Assembly (NCBI RefSeq): GCF_000292915.1
Contig: NC_018514.1
Span: 2,728,001-2,792,000, forward strand
Direction of reading: 5' to 3'
Length of the DNA: 64,000 nucleotides
Source: Burkholderia cepacia GG4
Lineage (GTDB): Bacteria > Pseudomonadota > Gammaproteobacteria > Burkholderiales > Burkholderiaceae
The notes under the pieces are model-generated. The model was not told the DNA's origin. It saw only the letters and a program-made list of their open reading frames with translations, and searched no databases. Made by a program: the position numbers and the translations under genes. Below, piece after piece: positions 8,911 to 17,941 of the stretch (the first letter of the stretch is position 1; each line of letters starts with the position of its first letter).

Positions 8911-9337
8911 AAGTGAGCGAACTCCGACGACAGACGCCGGGGTTCGAAGAGCTGGCACCGCTCGCTCGCCCCGGCTTGATGTTATGAAGGCAGGAAACGA
9001 ACCGGCCACGCCAGGCCCCGGAACCCCGAATTAATCGCGCATTTTAACCCTATCGGGCCGTCCTTGCTTTGGTGCTGTATCGGCGCTGTTGCATTCCGCG
9101 CAGAGCCGCGTCGGCGCTCGCGCGCGCGGAACCCGGTAAACTGCGCGGTTTCGCGGGCAGCCTGTCCGGTTGCCCGGCGTCGCGCTCATTTCAAGGCCAT
9201 TCGATGACCGTCGATTCTTACGCGTATTGCCCTGCCGCCCGTGCGGTTTTGGGCGTTTTCATTCCGACCCTGATTGACCGATCCGGCGCCGCGGGCGGCC
9301 GGACCGCTCGCGCCGGTGTCCGGCAGGAGGCCTGCCG
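8911..9337. other. Divergent promoter region between ispH and hpnB
   Basis: About 430 bases between divergent hopanoid genes. It should hold promoters for ispH-hpnH and for hpnB. Short frames here are weak and overlap the opposite strand. No inverted repeat with clear operator character or terminator was seen. Confidence 0.4.
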
Positions 9338-10525
9338 ATGATGCTGGCGATTACCTTCCTGGTGTCCGGCCTGTCGCTGCTGATCTGGATCGTGCTGCTC
9401 GTCGCGCGCGGCGGCTTCTGGCGTGCGCGGCCTGCGCGGGCGCTGCCGCCCGACGCGCGCGGCGCCGCGGCCGAGGCTGGCTGGCCGGCCGTGGTCGCGG
9501 TCGTGCCGGCGCGCAACGAAGTCGACGTGATCGCGCAAGCGGCGACGTCGCTGCTCGAGCAGGACTATCCGGGCGACTTTCATCTGATCATTGTCGACGA
9601 CCACAGCGACGATGGCACCGCCGACGCGGCCCGCGCGGCCGCGCTCGCGATCAACCGCGCCGACCGGCTGACGGTGCTCGCCGCGAAGCCGCTGCCGGCC
9701 GGCTGGTCGGGCAAGGTGTGGGCGCAGTCGCAGGGCATCGCGGCGGTGCGCACGCTCGGGCTGCCGGCCGACTACCTGCTGCTGACGGATGCCGACATCG
9801 GCCATCCACCCGACGCGGTGGCCCAGCTGGTCACGCGCGCACAGGCCGAGCAGCGCGATCTCGTGTCGCTGATGGTGCGGCTGCGCTGCGATTCGTTCTG
9901 GGAAAAGGCGCTGATCCCGGCGTTCGTGTTCTTCTTCGCGAAGCTCTATCCGTTCTCGTGGATCAACAATCCGCGCAACCGGACCGCCGGCGCCGCGGGC
10001 GGCTGCATGCTGGTCAAGCGCAGTGCGCTCGAGGAGGCGGGCGGCATCGAATCGATCCGCGGCGCGCTGATCGACGACTGCAGCCTTGCCGCGCAGATCA
10101 AGCATCGCGGTAGCGGCCGGCATCCGATCCGGCTCGATCTGGCCGACCGCAGCGTGTCGTTGCGTCCGTACGACAGCTGGCGCGACATCTGGAACATGAT
10201 CGCGCGCACCGCGTTCACGCAGCTTCACTATTCGCCGCTGCTGCTCGCCGGCACGCTGCTCGGGATGACGATCATCTATCTCGTGCCGCCCGTCGCCGCG
10301 CTCGTGTACGGCGCACGCGCATGGCCGGCGTGGCTCGCGTGGGCGTCGATGTGCACCGCGTATGCGCCGATGCTGCGCTATTACCGGCGCTCGCCGCTGT
10401 GGGCGCCCGCGCTGCCGCTGGTCGCGCTGTTCTACGTCGGCGCGACGTTCGCGTCCGCGTGGCGCTACTGGCGCGGCAAGGGCGGCCAGTGGAAGGCGCG
10501 CGTGCAGGCGCCGGTGGATCGCTGA
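9338..10525 (+). CDS. hpnB: Hopene-associated glycosyltransferase HpnB
   Basis: A 395-residue membrane-bound family 2 glycosyltransferase. It has one N-terminal helix, a GT2 domain (VVPARNEVDVI, the nucleotide-binding IVDDHSDDGT, LTDADIGHP as the DxD-type motif, GALIDDCSLA) and three C-terminal hydrophobic segments. The DSFWEKALIPAFVFFFAKLYPF and RTAGAAGGCMLV segments are characteristic of HpnB. It presumably modifies hopanoid head groups, although its exact reaction is unproven. AGGAGG precedes the start. It diverges from ispH-hpnH and ends at a bidirectional terminator shared with the convergent coiled-coil gene. Confidence 0.9.
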   Translation: MMLAITFLVSGLSLLIWIVLLVARGGFWRARPARALPPDARGAAAEAGWPAVVAVVPARNEVDVIAQAATSLLEQDYPGDFHLIIVDDHSDDGTADAARAAALAINRADRLTVLAAKPLPAGWSGKVWAQSQGIAAVRTLGLPADYLLLTDADIGHPPDAVAQLVTRAQAEQRDLVSLMVRLRCDSFWEKALIPAFVFFFAKLYPFSWINNPRNRTAGAAGGCMLVKRSALEEAGGIESIRGALIDDCSLAAQIKHRGSGRHPIRLDLADRSVSLRPYDSWRDIWNMIARTAFTQLHYSPLLLAGTLLGMTIIYLVPPVAALVYGARAWPAWLAWASMCTAYAPMLRYYRRSPLWAPALPLVALFYVGATFASAWRYWRGKGGQWKARVQAPVDR

Positions 10526-10569
10526 ACGACGCCGGCGGATGCCGGCCGTGCCCCCGGCGTTCGGAAAGC

Positions 10570-10610
10570 AAACAGCCCGATCGGTGCGAACCGGTCGGGC
10601 TGTTTCTTTT
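10570..10610. terminator. Bidirectional terminator between hpnB and the coiled-coil gene
   Basis: A 16-bp stem with one wobble (AAACAGCCCGATCGGT / ACCGGTCGGGCTGTTT) and a short loop. T-rich sequence follows on the plus strand and TTTGC follows on the minus strand. It serves two convergent genes. Confidence 0.88.
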
Positions 10611-10629
10611 GCGGCGGCGCCGCGCGTGC

Positions 10630-12018
10630 TTACCGCTGGGTCAGCATCATGTACATCTGGACCACGACGTCCGGCGAGAACGTGAACGGCACCCAGCCGT
10701 AGCCGGTGTGGCGCGCGACCAGCAGGCGGTCGCCGTTCGACTGCTTTTGCACGGCCATCATCGGGTTCTTCGTCGTCACGAAACGCCAGCCGGCCGGGAT
10801 GCCGGGTGGCGGCTCCGGCTGCATCGACGCGCGCGCATGCGCGAGTTCCTCGATCAGCTGGCCCAGTTGTTCCGGGTGCAGCGTGATCGACTGGCCGTTG
10901 ACGGTCAGCGTCAGCTCGTTCTGCGACGGGCGCGCGACGTGCAGCGTCGCCTTGTCCGCCGGGGCGACTTCGACCACGGCGTCGGCTGCCGTCGTCGCGA
11001 CGACGGCGGTGGTCGCGTCGGCCGGCGCTGCAACGACTTCATCGGCGACAACCGGTTCGGCTGCTTCTGCCACCGGCTCGACAGCGGGCTCGACAGCCGG
11101 TGCGACGACTTCGGCCACGACATCCGTCGCGGTTGCCGCAGCGACCGCGCTCGTCGCGGCTTCCTTCACGACGGCTTCGACCAGCGCCTCGGCGTCGGCG
11201 ATCGCCTTCGCATGACGCTCCGCGGCCGCTTCGACCAGCGCGATCGCTTCGGTGTGACGTTGCGTGACGGCCTCGGCCTCGGCCGTCGCGTCTGCATGAC
11301 GTTGCGCGGCCGCTTCGGCCTGTGCGATCGCCTCGGTGTGGCGCTGCGTGATGGCCTCCGCTTCGGCGGTCGCGTCGACATGGCGCTGCGCGGCGGCTTG
11401 CGCGTCGGCGATCGCCTGCGTGTGACGCTGCGCGAGCGCTTCGGCGTCCGCGATGGCGGCCGCCTGGCGCTGGGTCGCGGCCTCGGCTTCGGCGGTCGCT
11501 TCCGCGTGACGCTTCGCGGCGGCTTCGGCCTCGGTGGTGGCGGCGGCATGACGCTGCGCTGCTGCGTCCGCTTCGGTCGCGGCGGCGTGATGGCGTTGCG
11601 CGGCGGCCTCGGCTTCGGCGATCGCGGCCGCATGACGCTGCGACGCGGCTTCGGCATCCGCGTGACGCTGTGCGAGTGCTTCGGTCAGCGCGGTCGCTTC
11701 CGCGTGCCGCTGGACCGCGGCTTCGGCCTGCGCGGCAGCTTCGGTGTGACGTTGGGCGGCGGCTTCGGCCGCGGCGGTGGCGTCGGCATGGCGCTGCTGC
11801 GCGGCATCGGCATCGGCGGCGGCAGCCGTGTGGCGCTGCGCGGCGGCCTGGGCTTCGGTCTCGGCGGCAGCGTGGCGTTCGGCGGCGGCCTGGGCTTCCG
11901 CGGCGGCGGCGCGCGCGAACGCTTCCGCGCTACGTGCCGCCTGCTGCGCGGCGTGGTGATCGTGGAGGAGCTGATCGACGCCCGCGTTGAGCGAATCGAT
12001 CTGTTCGTTCAGGTTCAT
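10630..12018 (-). CDS. Alanine-rich coiled-coil protein with 14-residue repeats
   Basis: A 462-residue protein without signal peptide or membrane helix. After an N-terminal MNLNEQIDSLNAGVDQLL helix, residues of about 45-270 contain some 16 repeats with the pattern QRHAxAxAEAEAAA. The period is 14 (two heptads), apart from one 10-residue unit, so this should be a long alanine coiled coil. A variable Ala/Val/Glu linker follows. The last 110 residues form a distinct folded domain (LTVNGQSITLHPEQLGQLIEEL, PPGIPAGWRFVTTKNPMMAV, GYGWVPFTFSPDVVVQMYMML). I do not recognise a named family. It sits inside the hopanoid block, convergent to hpnB and upstream of nothing else on its strand except hpnA. Confidence 0.8.
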   Translation of the reverse strand: MNLNEQIDSLNAGVDQLLHDHHAAQQAARSAEAFARAAAAEAQAAAERHAAAETEAQAAAQRHTAAAADADAAQQRHADATAAAEAAAQRHTEAAAQAEAAVQRHAEATALTEALAQRHADAEAASQRHAAAIAEAEAAAQRHHAAATEADAAAQRHAAATTEAEAAAKRHAEATAEAEAATQRQAAAIADAEALAQRHTQAIADAQAAAQRHVDATAEAEAITQRHTEAIAQAEAAAQRHADATAEAEAVTQRHTEAIALVEAAAERHAKAIADAEALVEAVVKEAATSAVAAATATDVVAEVVAPAVEPAVEPVAEAAEPVVADEVVAAPADATTAVVATTAADAVVEVAPADKATLHVARPSQNELTLTVNGQSITLHPEQLGQLIEELAHARASMQPEPPPGIPAGWRFVTTKNPMMAVQKQSNGDRLLVARHTGYGWVPFTFSPDVVVQMYMMLTQR

Positions 12019-12126
12019 GCGTGTCTTCTCTGCGTAAGACCCGCGATTTTAACCGCTGCGCCGGTGCCGGTCCGTCAGCGACGTGTAACAAAGTGCGCAA
12101 AGCAGCGTGAAGCACGCCGCTTTATG

Positions 12127-13134
12127 TTATTTCAGGTAGCCCGCCGAGCCGAACCAGTCGAGCGCGTCGCGCAACCCTTCGCGGTACGGACGCGCGCGGT
12201 AGCCAAGCTCGCGCTCGGCCTTCGCGGACGTGAAATACATCTTGTTCTTCGACATCCGCAGCCCGTCGACGGTCACGAACGGCTCCTTCTTCGTGAACTT
12301 CGCGACGGCCTCCGCGCCGACCGCGAGCGGGTAGAGCGGCCAGCGCGGCAGCGCGATCGTCGGCGCCTTGCGGCCCGTCATCTGCGCGATGTCGGCGAGC
12401 ATCTGCTGCAGCGGCAGGTTCTCGCCGCCGAGGATGTAGCGCTCGCCGATCCGGCCGCGCTCGAGCGCGAGGAAGTGGCCGTGCGCGACGTCGTCGACGT
12501 GCACGAGGTTCAGCCCCGTGTCGACGAACGCGGGGATCTTGCCGAGCGCGGCTTCGACGATGATGCGGCCGGTCGGCGTCGGCTTCACGTCGCGCGGGCC
12601 GATCGGCGTCGACGGGTTGACGATCACCGCCGGCAGCCCGTCGTCGGCGATCATCCGCTCGACTGCGCGCTCGGCCAGCACCTTGCTGCGCTTGTAGACG
12701 CCGATCGCCTGCTCCGCTGTCAGCGGCCGGTTCTCGTCGGACGGATCGCCGGCGCTCGTCACCTTCAACGTCGCGACGCTGCTCGTGTAGACGATCCGCT
12801 CGACGCCTTCGGCGCGCGCCGCGCGCATCGTCGCGACCGCGCCTTCCAGGTTCGCGCGCTCGATCTCGTCCGGATCCGGTGCCCACAGCCGGTAGTCGGC
12901 CGCCACGTGCAGCAGGTAGCGCACGCCGCGCAGCGCGGCGCGCATCGACGCCTCGTCGCGCATGTCGCCGGTGACGATCTCGGCATCGAGATCCGCGACG
13001 TTCGTGCGCGGGCTGGTCGGGCGCACCAGCACGCGCACCGCATAGCCTTTCTGCTGCGCGATGCGTGCGACGGCCGAGCCGACGAAACCGGACGCGCCGG
13101 TGACGAGAACGAGATCGCGGGAAGTATCAGTCAT
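12127..13134 (-). CDS. hpnA: Hopanoid-associated sugar epimerase HpnA
   Basis: A 335-residue extended short-chain dehydrogenase/epimerase. The N-terminal Rossmann motif is TGASGFVGSAVA, the catalytic region has VYTSSVATL and YKRSK (Tyr-x-x-x-Lys), and NPSTPIGPRDVKPTPTGRIIV is the signature of HpnA. HpnA is linked to hopanoid side-chain modification, probably acting on the sugar moiety. The gene lies 108 bases upstream of the coiled-coil gene on the same strand, so the two could be co-transcribed. Confidence 0.93.
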   Translation of the reverse strand: MTDTSRDLVLVTGASGFVGSAVARIAQQKGYAVRVLVRPTSPRTNVADLDAEIVTGDMRDEASMRAALRGVRYLLHVAADYRLWAPDPDEIERANLEGAVATMRAARAEGVERIVYTSSVATLKVTSAGDPSDENRPLTAEQAIGVYKRSKVLAERAVERMIADDGLPAVIVNPSTPIGPRDVKPTPTGRIIVEAALGKIPAFVDTGLNLVHVDDVAHGHFLALERGRIGERYILGGENLPLQQMLADIAQMTGRKAPTIALPRWPLYPLAVGAEAVAKFTKKEPFVTVDGLRMSKNKMYFTSAKAERELGYRARPYREGLRDALDWFGSAGYLK

Positions 13135-13314
13135 GCGTTTCCTTCAGGGCCGCGCGCAAGCGGCGCGGCGGTTGTGCGTCGGCGAGATTGTACGTGGTCG
13201 GCGCGCCCGGCGACGCGAGCGCCGCGCGGCGGCCGGGCCGGCCCGCCGCACGCGTGTGCGAAGCGGCCGACGCGACTACAATGCCGGGCTTGAATGCAAC
13301 GGGAGGGCGACGCC

Positions 13315-13611
13315 ATGAGCCGCAATGAACTGGACGAACGGATCGAGACCTACTACGTGCGGGTGCGCGGCGTCGTGCAGGGCGTCGGTTTCCGTCACGC
13401 GACCGTGCGCGAGGCGCATGCGCTGAAGCTGCGTGGCTGGGTCGCGAATCTCGAGGACGGCAGCGTCGAGGCGATGATCCAGGGCCCCGGCGCGCAGATC
13501 GACCGGATGCTCGCGTGGCTGCGCCACGGGCCGCCGTCCGCGCGCGTGACCGAGGTGACGTTCGAGGAGCGTCAGGTTGAAAAGCGCTTCGAGCGCTTCC
13601 AGCAGCAGTAA
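13315..13611 (+). CDS. acyP: Acylphosphatase
   Basis: A 98-residue acylphosphatase. The catalytic loop VRVRGVVQGVGFR contains the substrate-binding arginine, and the second motif GWVANLEDGSVEA contains the catalytic asparagine. The enzyme hydrolyses acyl phosphates such as acetyl phosphate in the cytoplasm. The start ATG 13315 has GGGAGGG seven bases upstream; an earlier in-frame ATG at 13294 is less well placed. The next gene starts 13 bases after the stop, indicating an operon. Confidence 0.94.
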   Translation: MSRNELDERIETYYVRVRGVVQGVGFRHATVREAHALKLRGWVANLEDGSVEAMIQGPGAQIDRMLAWLRHGPPSARVTEVTFEERQVEKRFERFQQQ

Positions 13612-13624
13612 GGCGAACAAGAAC

Positions 13625-14524
13625 ATGACGGGGTATCCGGAGGCCGGGCGCGGCATCGTGCTGTCGGTGCTGGCGTCGACACTGTTCGCGCTGATGTCCG
13701 CTTACGCGAAACTGCTCGCGCCGCTCACGGGGCTCGACATCTTCGCGTGGCGCATCGTGTGGACCGCGCCGGGCGCGCTCGCGCTGATCGCGCTGCGCGG
13801 CCGCTGGCCGGCGCTCGTCGAGCTCGTGCGGCGCAGCGTGCGCGACTGGCGCCTGATGATCGCGCTGCCGGTAAGTGCGGCGCTGCTCGGCCTGCAGCTG
13901 TGGCTGTTCCTGTGGGCGCCGTTGCACGGGCGCATGCTCGAAGTGTCGCTCGGCTATTTCCTGCTGCCGCTGACGATGGTGCTCGTCGGCCGCTTTTACT
14001 ACCACGAACGGCTCGACCCGCTGCAATGGATGGCGGTCGCCTGCGCGGCGCTCGGCGTCGCGCACGAAGTGTGGGCGACGCGCGCGTTCGCATGGCCGAC
14101 GCTCGTCGTCGCGCTCGGCTATCCGCCGTATTTCGTGCTGCGCCGCCGGATCAACGCCGATTCGCTGGCCGCGTTCGCGCTCGAGATCGTGCTGCTGTGT
14201 CCGATTGCGCTCGCGATGGTGGCGGCGAGCCCGACGCCAGTCGCCAGCCATCCGCTGCTGTGGGCCGCGCTGCTGCCGGGGCTCGGCGTGCTCAGCACGC
14301 TCGCGCTCGCGAGCTACCTGAAGGCGAGCCGGATGCTGCCGATGGCGCTGTTCGGAATTCTCGGCTACGTCGAGCCGGTGCTGCTCGTCGCGGTGTCGCT
14401 GCTGCTGCTCGGCGAGACGTTGAGCGTCGCGCAGCTCGCGACGTACGGGCCGATCTGGGCTGCCGTCGCATTGACCGCGTGGCATAGCGCGATGCTGATG
14501 CGGCGCCTGCCCATGCGCGGTTGA
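13625..14524 (+). CDS. rarD: RarD-like EamA/DMT-superfamily exporter
   Basis: A 299-residue integral membrane protein with about ten helices and two EamA halves. Family-typical parts are GIVLSVLASTLFALMSAYAKLL at the start, FAWRIVWTAPG, the ML-V-GRFYYHERLDPLQW segment between the halves, and GYVEPVLLVAVSLLLLGE near the end. RarD-like proteins are drug/metabolite exporters and the substrate is not established. It follows acyP by 13 bases. The start is the ATG inside the longer frame, giving the usual family length. Confidence 0.85.
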   Translation: MTGYPEAGRGIVLSVLASTLFALMSAYAKLLAPLTGLDIFAWRIVWTAPGALALIALRGRWPALVELVRRSVRDWRLMIALPVSAALLGLQLWLFLWAPLHGRMLEVSLGYFLLPLTMVLVGRFYYHERLDPLQWMAVACAALGVAHEVWATRAFAWPTLVVALGYPPYFVLRRRINADSLAAFALEIVLLCPIALAMVAASPTPVASHPLLWAALLPGLGVLSTLALASYLKASRMLPMALFGILGYVEPVLLVAVSLLLLGETLSVAQLATYGPIWAAVALTAWHSAMLMRRLPMRG

Positions 14525-14910
14525 GCGTTGTCGCTCACGACGCGGCGGCAGCACGGGACGTGCTGCGCATCGCGCGTTCCTTGCGTCGAATCCCGCGATG
14601 CTGGCGTCGAACTGGCATCGCGCTGACATCGGGCTGGCCGCCTCGCCAGCTTCGCATCGCCGATGTCACGCCTGTAATCGAACAGAAGATTCCGTTGCAC
14701 TTTGTTACTTAGGGTATCCCCCGACCGGCCGCTAGACTGATCTGACCGTCTTCTCTTCGTATGCGGCTTTTCCATGAACGGTCATCTCCGTGCCGGGCCG
14801 GCCGGGTTGGCGCGATACGAGCATACGCGTATCGCCGCTGATCACGTGTGCCTTCTCCCTTCCGAATCCTCCACCGGCGCGTGCTGCGCCGTCATCGCGC
14901 AGGTGCGGCC
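14525..14910 (+). promoter_or_regulatory. Upstream region of the OpgC-like gene
   Basis: About 390 gene-free bases. A hairpin (CAGCACGGGACGTGCTG) lies about 25 bases after the RarD-like stop but lacks a T-run. The stretch near 14670-14720 is relatively AT-rich and may hold the promoter of the next gene. No small gene is supported. Confidence 0.35.
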
Positions 14911-16035
14911 ATGTCGTTGAGCGCGCCGCCCTTCGCCACGGTCGCGCCGGCGCGCAGCGGCCGCCTGATCGAAGTCGATTTCTTCCGCGGAATCGTGCTG
15001 CTGATGATCGTCGTCGATCACATCGGCGCGAGCGTGCTGTCTCGCGTCACGCTCCACGCGTTCGCGCTGTGCGACGCGGCGGAGGTGTTCGTGTTCCTCG
15101 GCGGCTTCGCGACCGCGAGCGCGTACGGCGCGATCGCCGACCGGCACGGCGCGCGTGCCGCGCAGCGGCGGTTCGTGCGCCGCGCGATGCAGATCTATCG
15201 CGCGTTTCTCGCGACGTCGACGCTGATGCTCGTCGTGTCTGCCGTGCTCGACCATTACGGGATCGACGCGCCGAACCTCGCGCTCGACGACGTCAGCGTG
15301 ATGCTCGCGTCGCCGCTCACGGGCCTCGCCGAGTTGCTCACGTTCCAGCGCCAGCCGTATCTCGCGTCGGTGCTGCCGATGTACGTGCTGTTCGCGCTCG
15401 CGTCGCCGGTGATCGTGCCGTTCGCGCGCCGCCATCCGTGGCTGCTGGTCGCGATCAGCGCCGCGTCGTGGCTCGCGGCGGGCTGGCTCGGCCCCGAACT
15501 GCTGGATACCGATTCGTTCCGCTGGAGCTTCAATCCGTTCGCGTGGCAGCTGATGTTCGTCGGCGGCGTGCTCGCGCGCTGCCAGCCCGTGTACCGGCAC
15601 ATCGCGCTCGGGCGCTGGAGCGCCGCGGCGACCGGCGTGGCATGCGCGATCGTGCTCGGCTGCGCGAGCTACAAGCTGTTCTCGGGGTTGCCGGTTCCCG
15701 AAGGCGTGCTCAAGCGCGATCTCGCGCTGCCGCGCATCGTGAGCTTTGCGGCGGTCGCGTGGCTGATGGCCGACTGCGTGCGTTACGGCTGGATCGCGCG
15801 GATCGCGCGCGCCGTGGGGCCCGTCGTCGCGGTCGGCCGGCGCGGGCTGATCTGCTTCGTCGCGGGCGCCGCGATCTCGCTCGTCATCGATTCGCTGCTG
15901 CATCCGGTCGCGAACGGTGCCGAGCTGCGGCATCTCGGCGTGGGCCTCGCGGCCGACGCATGCGCGGTCGCGCTGATGATGGCCGTGGCCGGTTCGGGAG
16001 CGTGGATCGCGCGCTGGCGCGGCGCGGCCGCGTGA
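14911..16035 (+). CDS. OpgC-family membrane acyltransferase
   Basis: A 374-residue protein with about ten membrane helices. It starts in the cytoplasm with the OpgC signature RLIEVDFFRGIVLLMIVVDHIG, then AEVFVFLGGFATASAYG, both typical of OpgC (PF10129). OpgC of enterobacteria transfers succinyl groups to osmoregulated periplasmic glucans. Members in Burkholderia may decorate other periplasmic glycans. Two starts are possible, GTG 14848 and ATG 14911; I prefer the ATG because the preceding 21 residues look unlike a family N-terminus, although its ribosome site is weak. Confidence 0.8.
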   Translation: MSLSAPPFATVAPARSGRLIEVDFFRGIVLLMIVVDHIGASVLSRVTLHAFALCDAAEVFVFLGGFATASAYGAIADRHGARAAQRRFVRRAMQIYRAFLATSTLMLVVSAVLDHYGIDAPNLALDDVSVMLASPLTGLAELLTFQRQPYLASVLPMYVLFALASPVIVPFARRHPWLLVAISAASWLAAGWLGPELLDTDSFRWSFNPFAWQLMFVGGVLARCQPVYRHIALGRWSAAATGVACAIVLGCASYKLFSGLPVPEGVLKRDLALPRIVSFAAVAWLMADCVRYGWIARIARAVGPVVAVGRRGLICFVAGAAISLVIDSLLHPVANGAELRHLGVGLAADACAVALMMAVAGSGAWIARWRGAAA

Positions 16036-16090
16036 GCGGCGCGGGACCACGCGCAGGCGGCACGCAACGGGCCGCGCGGCGGCGGAGCAG

Positions 16091-16297
16091 TCAGTGAGGT
16101 GAGCTGATACGGGAGCGGGGGACGACGGTCGCGTCGTCGGATTCGGTGTCGTCGCGTTCGTCGGACTTCGGATCGTCCGGTTGCGCGAGCACCGCGTCGG
16201 CTTCGGCTGCGGCCCGGGCGGCGCGCAATGCGGTGCAGCGCTGCGCGTGCCGGATGTCCGACAGTAGCCTCAAAAGCCGTGTCGTTTTGCTTTTCAT
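16091..16297 (-). CDS. Small charged hypothetical protein
   Basis: A 68-residue frame starting MKSKTTRLLRLLSDIRHAQRCTALRAARAAAEAD, with GGGAG upstream of the ATG. The N-terminal half is a basic amphipathic helix and the C-terminal half is acidic and probably disordered (PDDPKSDERDDTESDDATV). No family is recognised. The last codons overlap a copy of the TCCCG-N6-CTCACC motif (16098-16114), in the sense orientation of this gene. Confidence 0.6.
   Translation of the reverse strand: MKSKTTRLLRLLSDIRHAQRCTALRAARAAAEADAVLAQPDDPKSDERDDTESDDATVVPRSRISSPH
16098..16114 (-). repeat. Single TCCCG-N6-CTCACC motif at a gene 3' end
   Basis: On the minus strand the sequence is TCCCGTATCAGCTCACC. It overlaps the last codons of the small gene at 16091-16297 and matches the unit of the array at 47317-47587; the array unit at 47525 differs by one base (TCCCGTAACAGCTCACC). 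Confidence 0.7.
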
Positions 16298-16417
16298 GAT
16301 CTTCTCCCACCAGTGCACATCGCGATGGAGCGAATGCGCTGTTGCAACCAGTGTAGGACGTGCTGGCCGCTCTGGCGGGAGAATGTGGCGTGCATGCCGC
16401 ACGCCGAGGGATAGTAC

Positions 16418-17941
16418 TTACTGGACCGAGGCCAGCGCCGGCGCCTGACCGGCTTCTTCCTCGCGGCGCTCTTCCGCGCAACGCTGATGCTGGCGCGACA
16501 GGCGGTTCATCATCGGCAGCAGCAGCAGCGAGAGCAGCATGCCGACCGCGGCGAGCCAGCCGAGCTTCTCGAACAGCGACAGGTAGAGCGGCAGCGACAC
16601 GGTCGCGGGCAGGTCCTTCGACGGCATCTGCGCGTAGTTCGCGACCACGCTGCCGAGATACTGCGACACGCCGGTCGCGACGAAGTACGCGCCCATCATG
16701 AAGCCGCTCATGCGCGCCGGCACGTAGCGGGCGATCATCGCGAGGCCAAGGCCGCTGACGAGCAGTTCGCCGAGCGAGTTGAGAGCGTAGCCCCACACCA
16801 TGAACCACGACGACACGTGGCCGTCGACCGCATAGCGGCCGCTGATCGTGAAGATCAGATAGCCGAGCGCGACCGTGGCGAAGCCGAGCGCGTATTTCGC
16901 GGCGACCGGAAGGTCACGGCCGTTCTTCGCCTGGCGGTTGTAGATCGCCACGAGCACGGGGCTCATCAGCATGATCCAGATCGGGTTGAGCGCCTGGAAC
17001 TGCGCGGGGCTCCACGAGAACAGCGTCGTGCCGAACACGATGAAGCGCGGGTCGACGTTGCGCATGGCGAACAGGGTCAGCGACGTCGACATCTGCATGT
17101 AGAAGATGAAGAACAGGATCACCTGCGCGGTCAGCACGAGCGCGGCGATGAGGCCTGCGCGCTCGGTTTGCTCTGCCTTCGCGATCATGTACCCGAAGAT
17201 CGCGAGGATCGCGAACGCTGCCGTCCACACGCTCGCGACCGCGAGCTGCTTGTGTCCGATCACGTACATCGTGATGACGCAGAACACCGCGCTGCCCGCG
17301 AGAACCGCGCCGAGGCGGCCCCAGCGGATCGGCTCCGCATCCGGCTGCGAGCCGATCTGCGAAAGCGTGCGATGCATCAGGAAGAAGTTCAGGACGCCGA
17401 GCATCATGCCCGCGGCGCATACTGCGAATGCAGTGTGCCAGCCCCAGTGATCCTTGATCCACGGCGTCGCGAGCATCGACACGGTCGAGCCGATGTTGAC
17501 TGCCATGTAGTAGATCGTGAACGCGCTGTCGATACGCGCGTCGTCGCCTTCGTAAATCCGGCGCACGAGGTTCGCCGCGTTCGCCTTGAACAGACCGTTG
17601 CCGACGACGACCACGGCCAGCGACGCGTACATGTAGCCAAGCTGGTCGTTCGGCAGCGCGAGCATCAGGTAACCGAGGCACAGCACGATCGCGCCGATGA
17701 CCATCGTGCGGCGCGAGCCGAGCAGTTTGTCGCCGATCCAGCCGCCGATCGACGGTGCCGCCCAGACGAGCGCGGTGAACGCGCCCCAGGTCAGGCTCGC
17801 GTTGCTGTCGGTGAAGCCGAGCTTGTCGATCATGAAGAGAACGAGCAGCGCGGCCATGCCGTAGTAGCCGAAGCGCTCCCACATCTCGATGAGGAAGACC
17901 GTCGTAAACGATCGGGTTTGGGAAACAGGTGTTTGCATCAT
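16418..17941 (-). CDS. POT/PTR2 family proton-dependent peptide transporter
   Basis: A 507-residue membrane protein with about 14 helices. The POT signature IEMWERFGYYGMAALLVLFM at the N-terminus carries the conserved E-x-x-E-R-F-x-Y-Y-G motif that couples proton and peptide binding. NSLGELLVSGLGLAMIARYVPARMSGFMMG is the typical C-terminal family segment. It imports di- and tripeptides across the inner membrane. Start choice is between TTG 17944, ATG 17941 and ATG 17938; 17941 is used. It diverges from the XRE-cupin regulator that leads the opp cluster, suggesting one regulator for both peptide systems (inference). Confidence 0.9.
   Translation of the reverse strand: MMQTPVSQTRSFTTVFLIEMWERFGYYGMAALLVLFMIDKLGFTDSNASLTWGAFTALVWAAPSIGGWIGDKLLGSRRTMVIGAIVLCLGYLMLALPNDQLGYMYASLAVVVVGNGLFKANAANLVRRIYEGDDARIDSAFTIYYMAVNIGSTVSMLATPWIKDHWGWHTAFAVCAAGMMLGVLNFFLMHRTLSQIGSQPDAEPIRWGRLGAVLAGSAVFCVITMYVIGHKQLAVASVWTAAFAILAIFGYMIAKAEQTERAGLIAALVLTAQVILFFIFYMQMSTSLTLFAMRNVDPRFIVFGTTLFSWSPAQFQALNPIWIMLMSPVLVAIYNRQAKNGRDLPVAAKYALGFATVALGYLIFTISGRYAVDGHVSSWFMVWGYALNSLGELLVSGLGLAMIARYVPARMSGFMMGAYFVATGVSQYLGSVVANYAQMPSKDLPATVSLPLYLSLFEKLGWLAAVGMLLSLLLLPMMNRLSRQHQRCAEERREEEAGQAPALASVQ

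Noticed and set aside
10321..13293. Long open plus-strand frame (990 codons) over the coiled-coil gene and hpnA
   Set aside because: It is antisense to the repeat protein and to hpnA, both with strong family or structural signals; long GC-rich antisense frames are common here.
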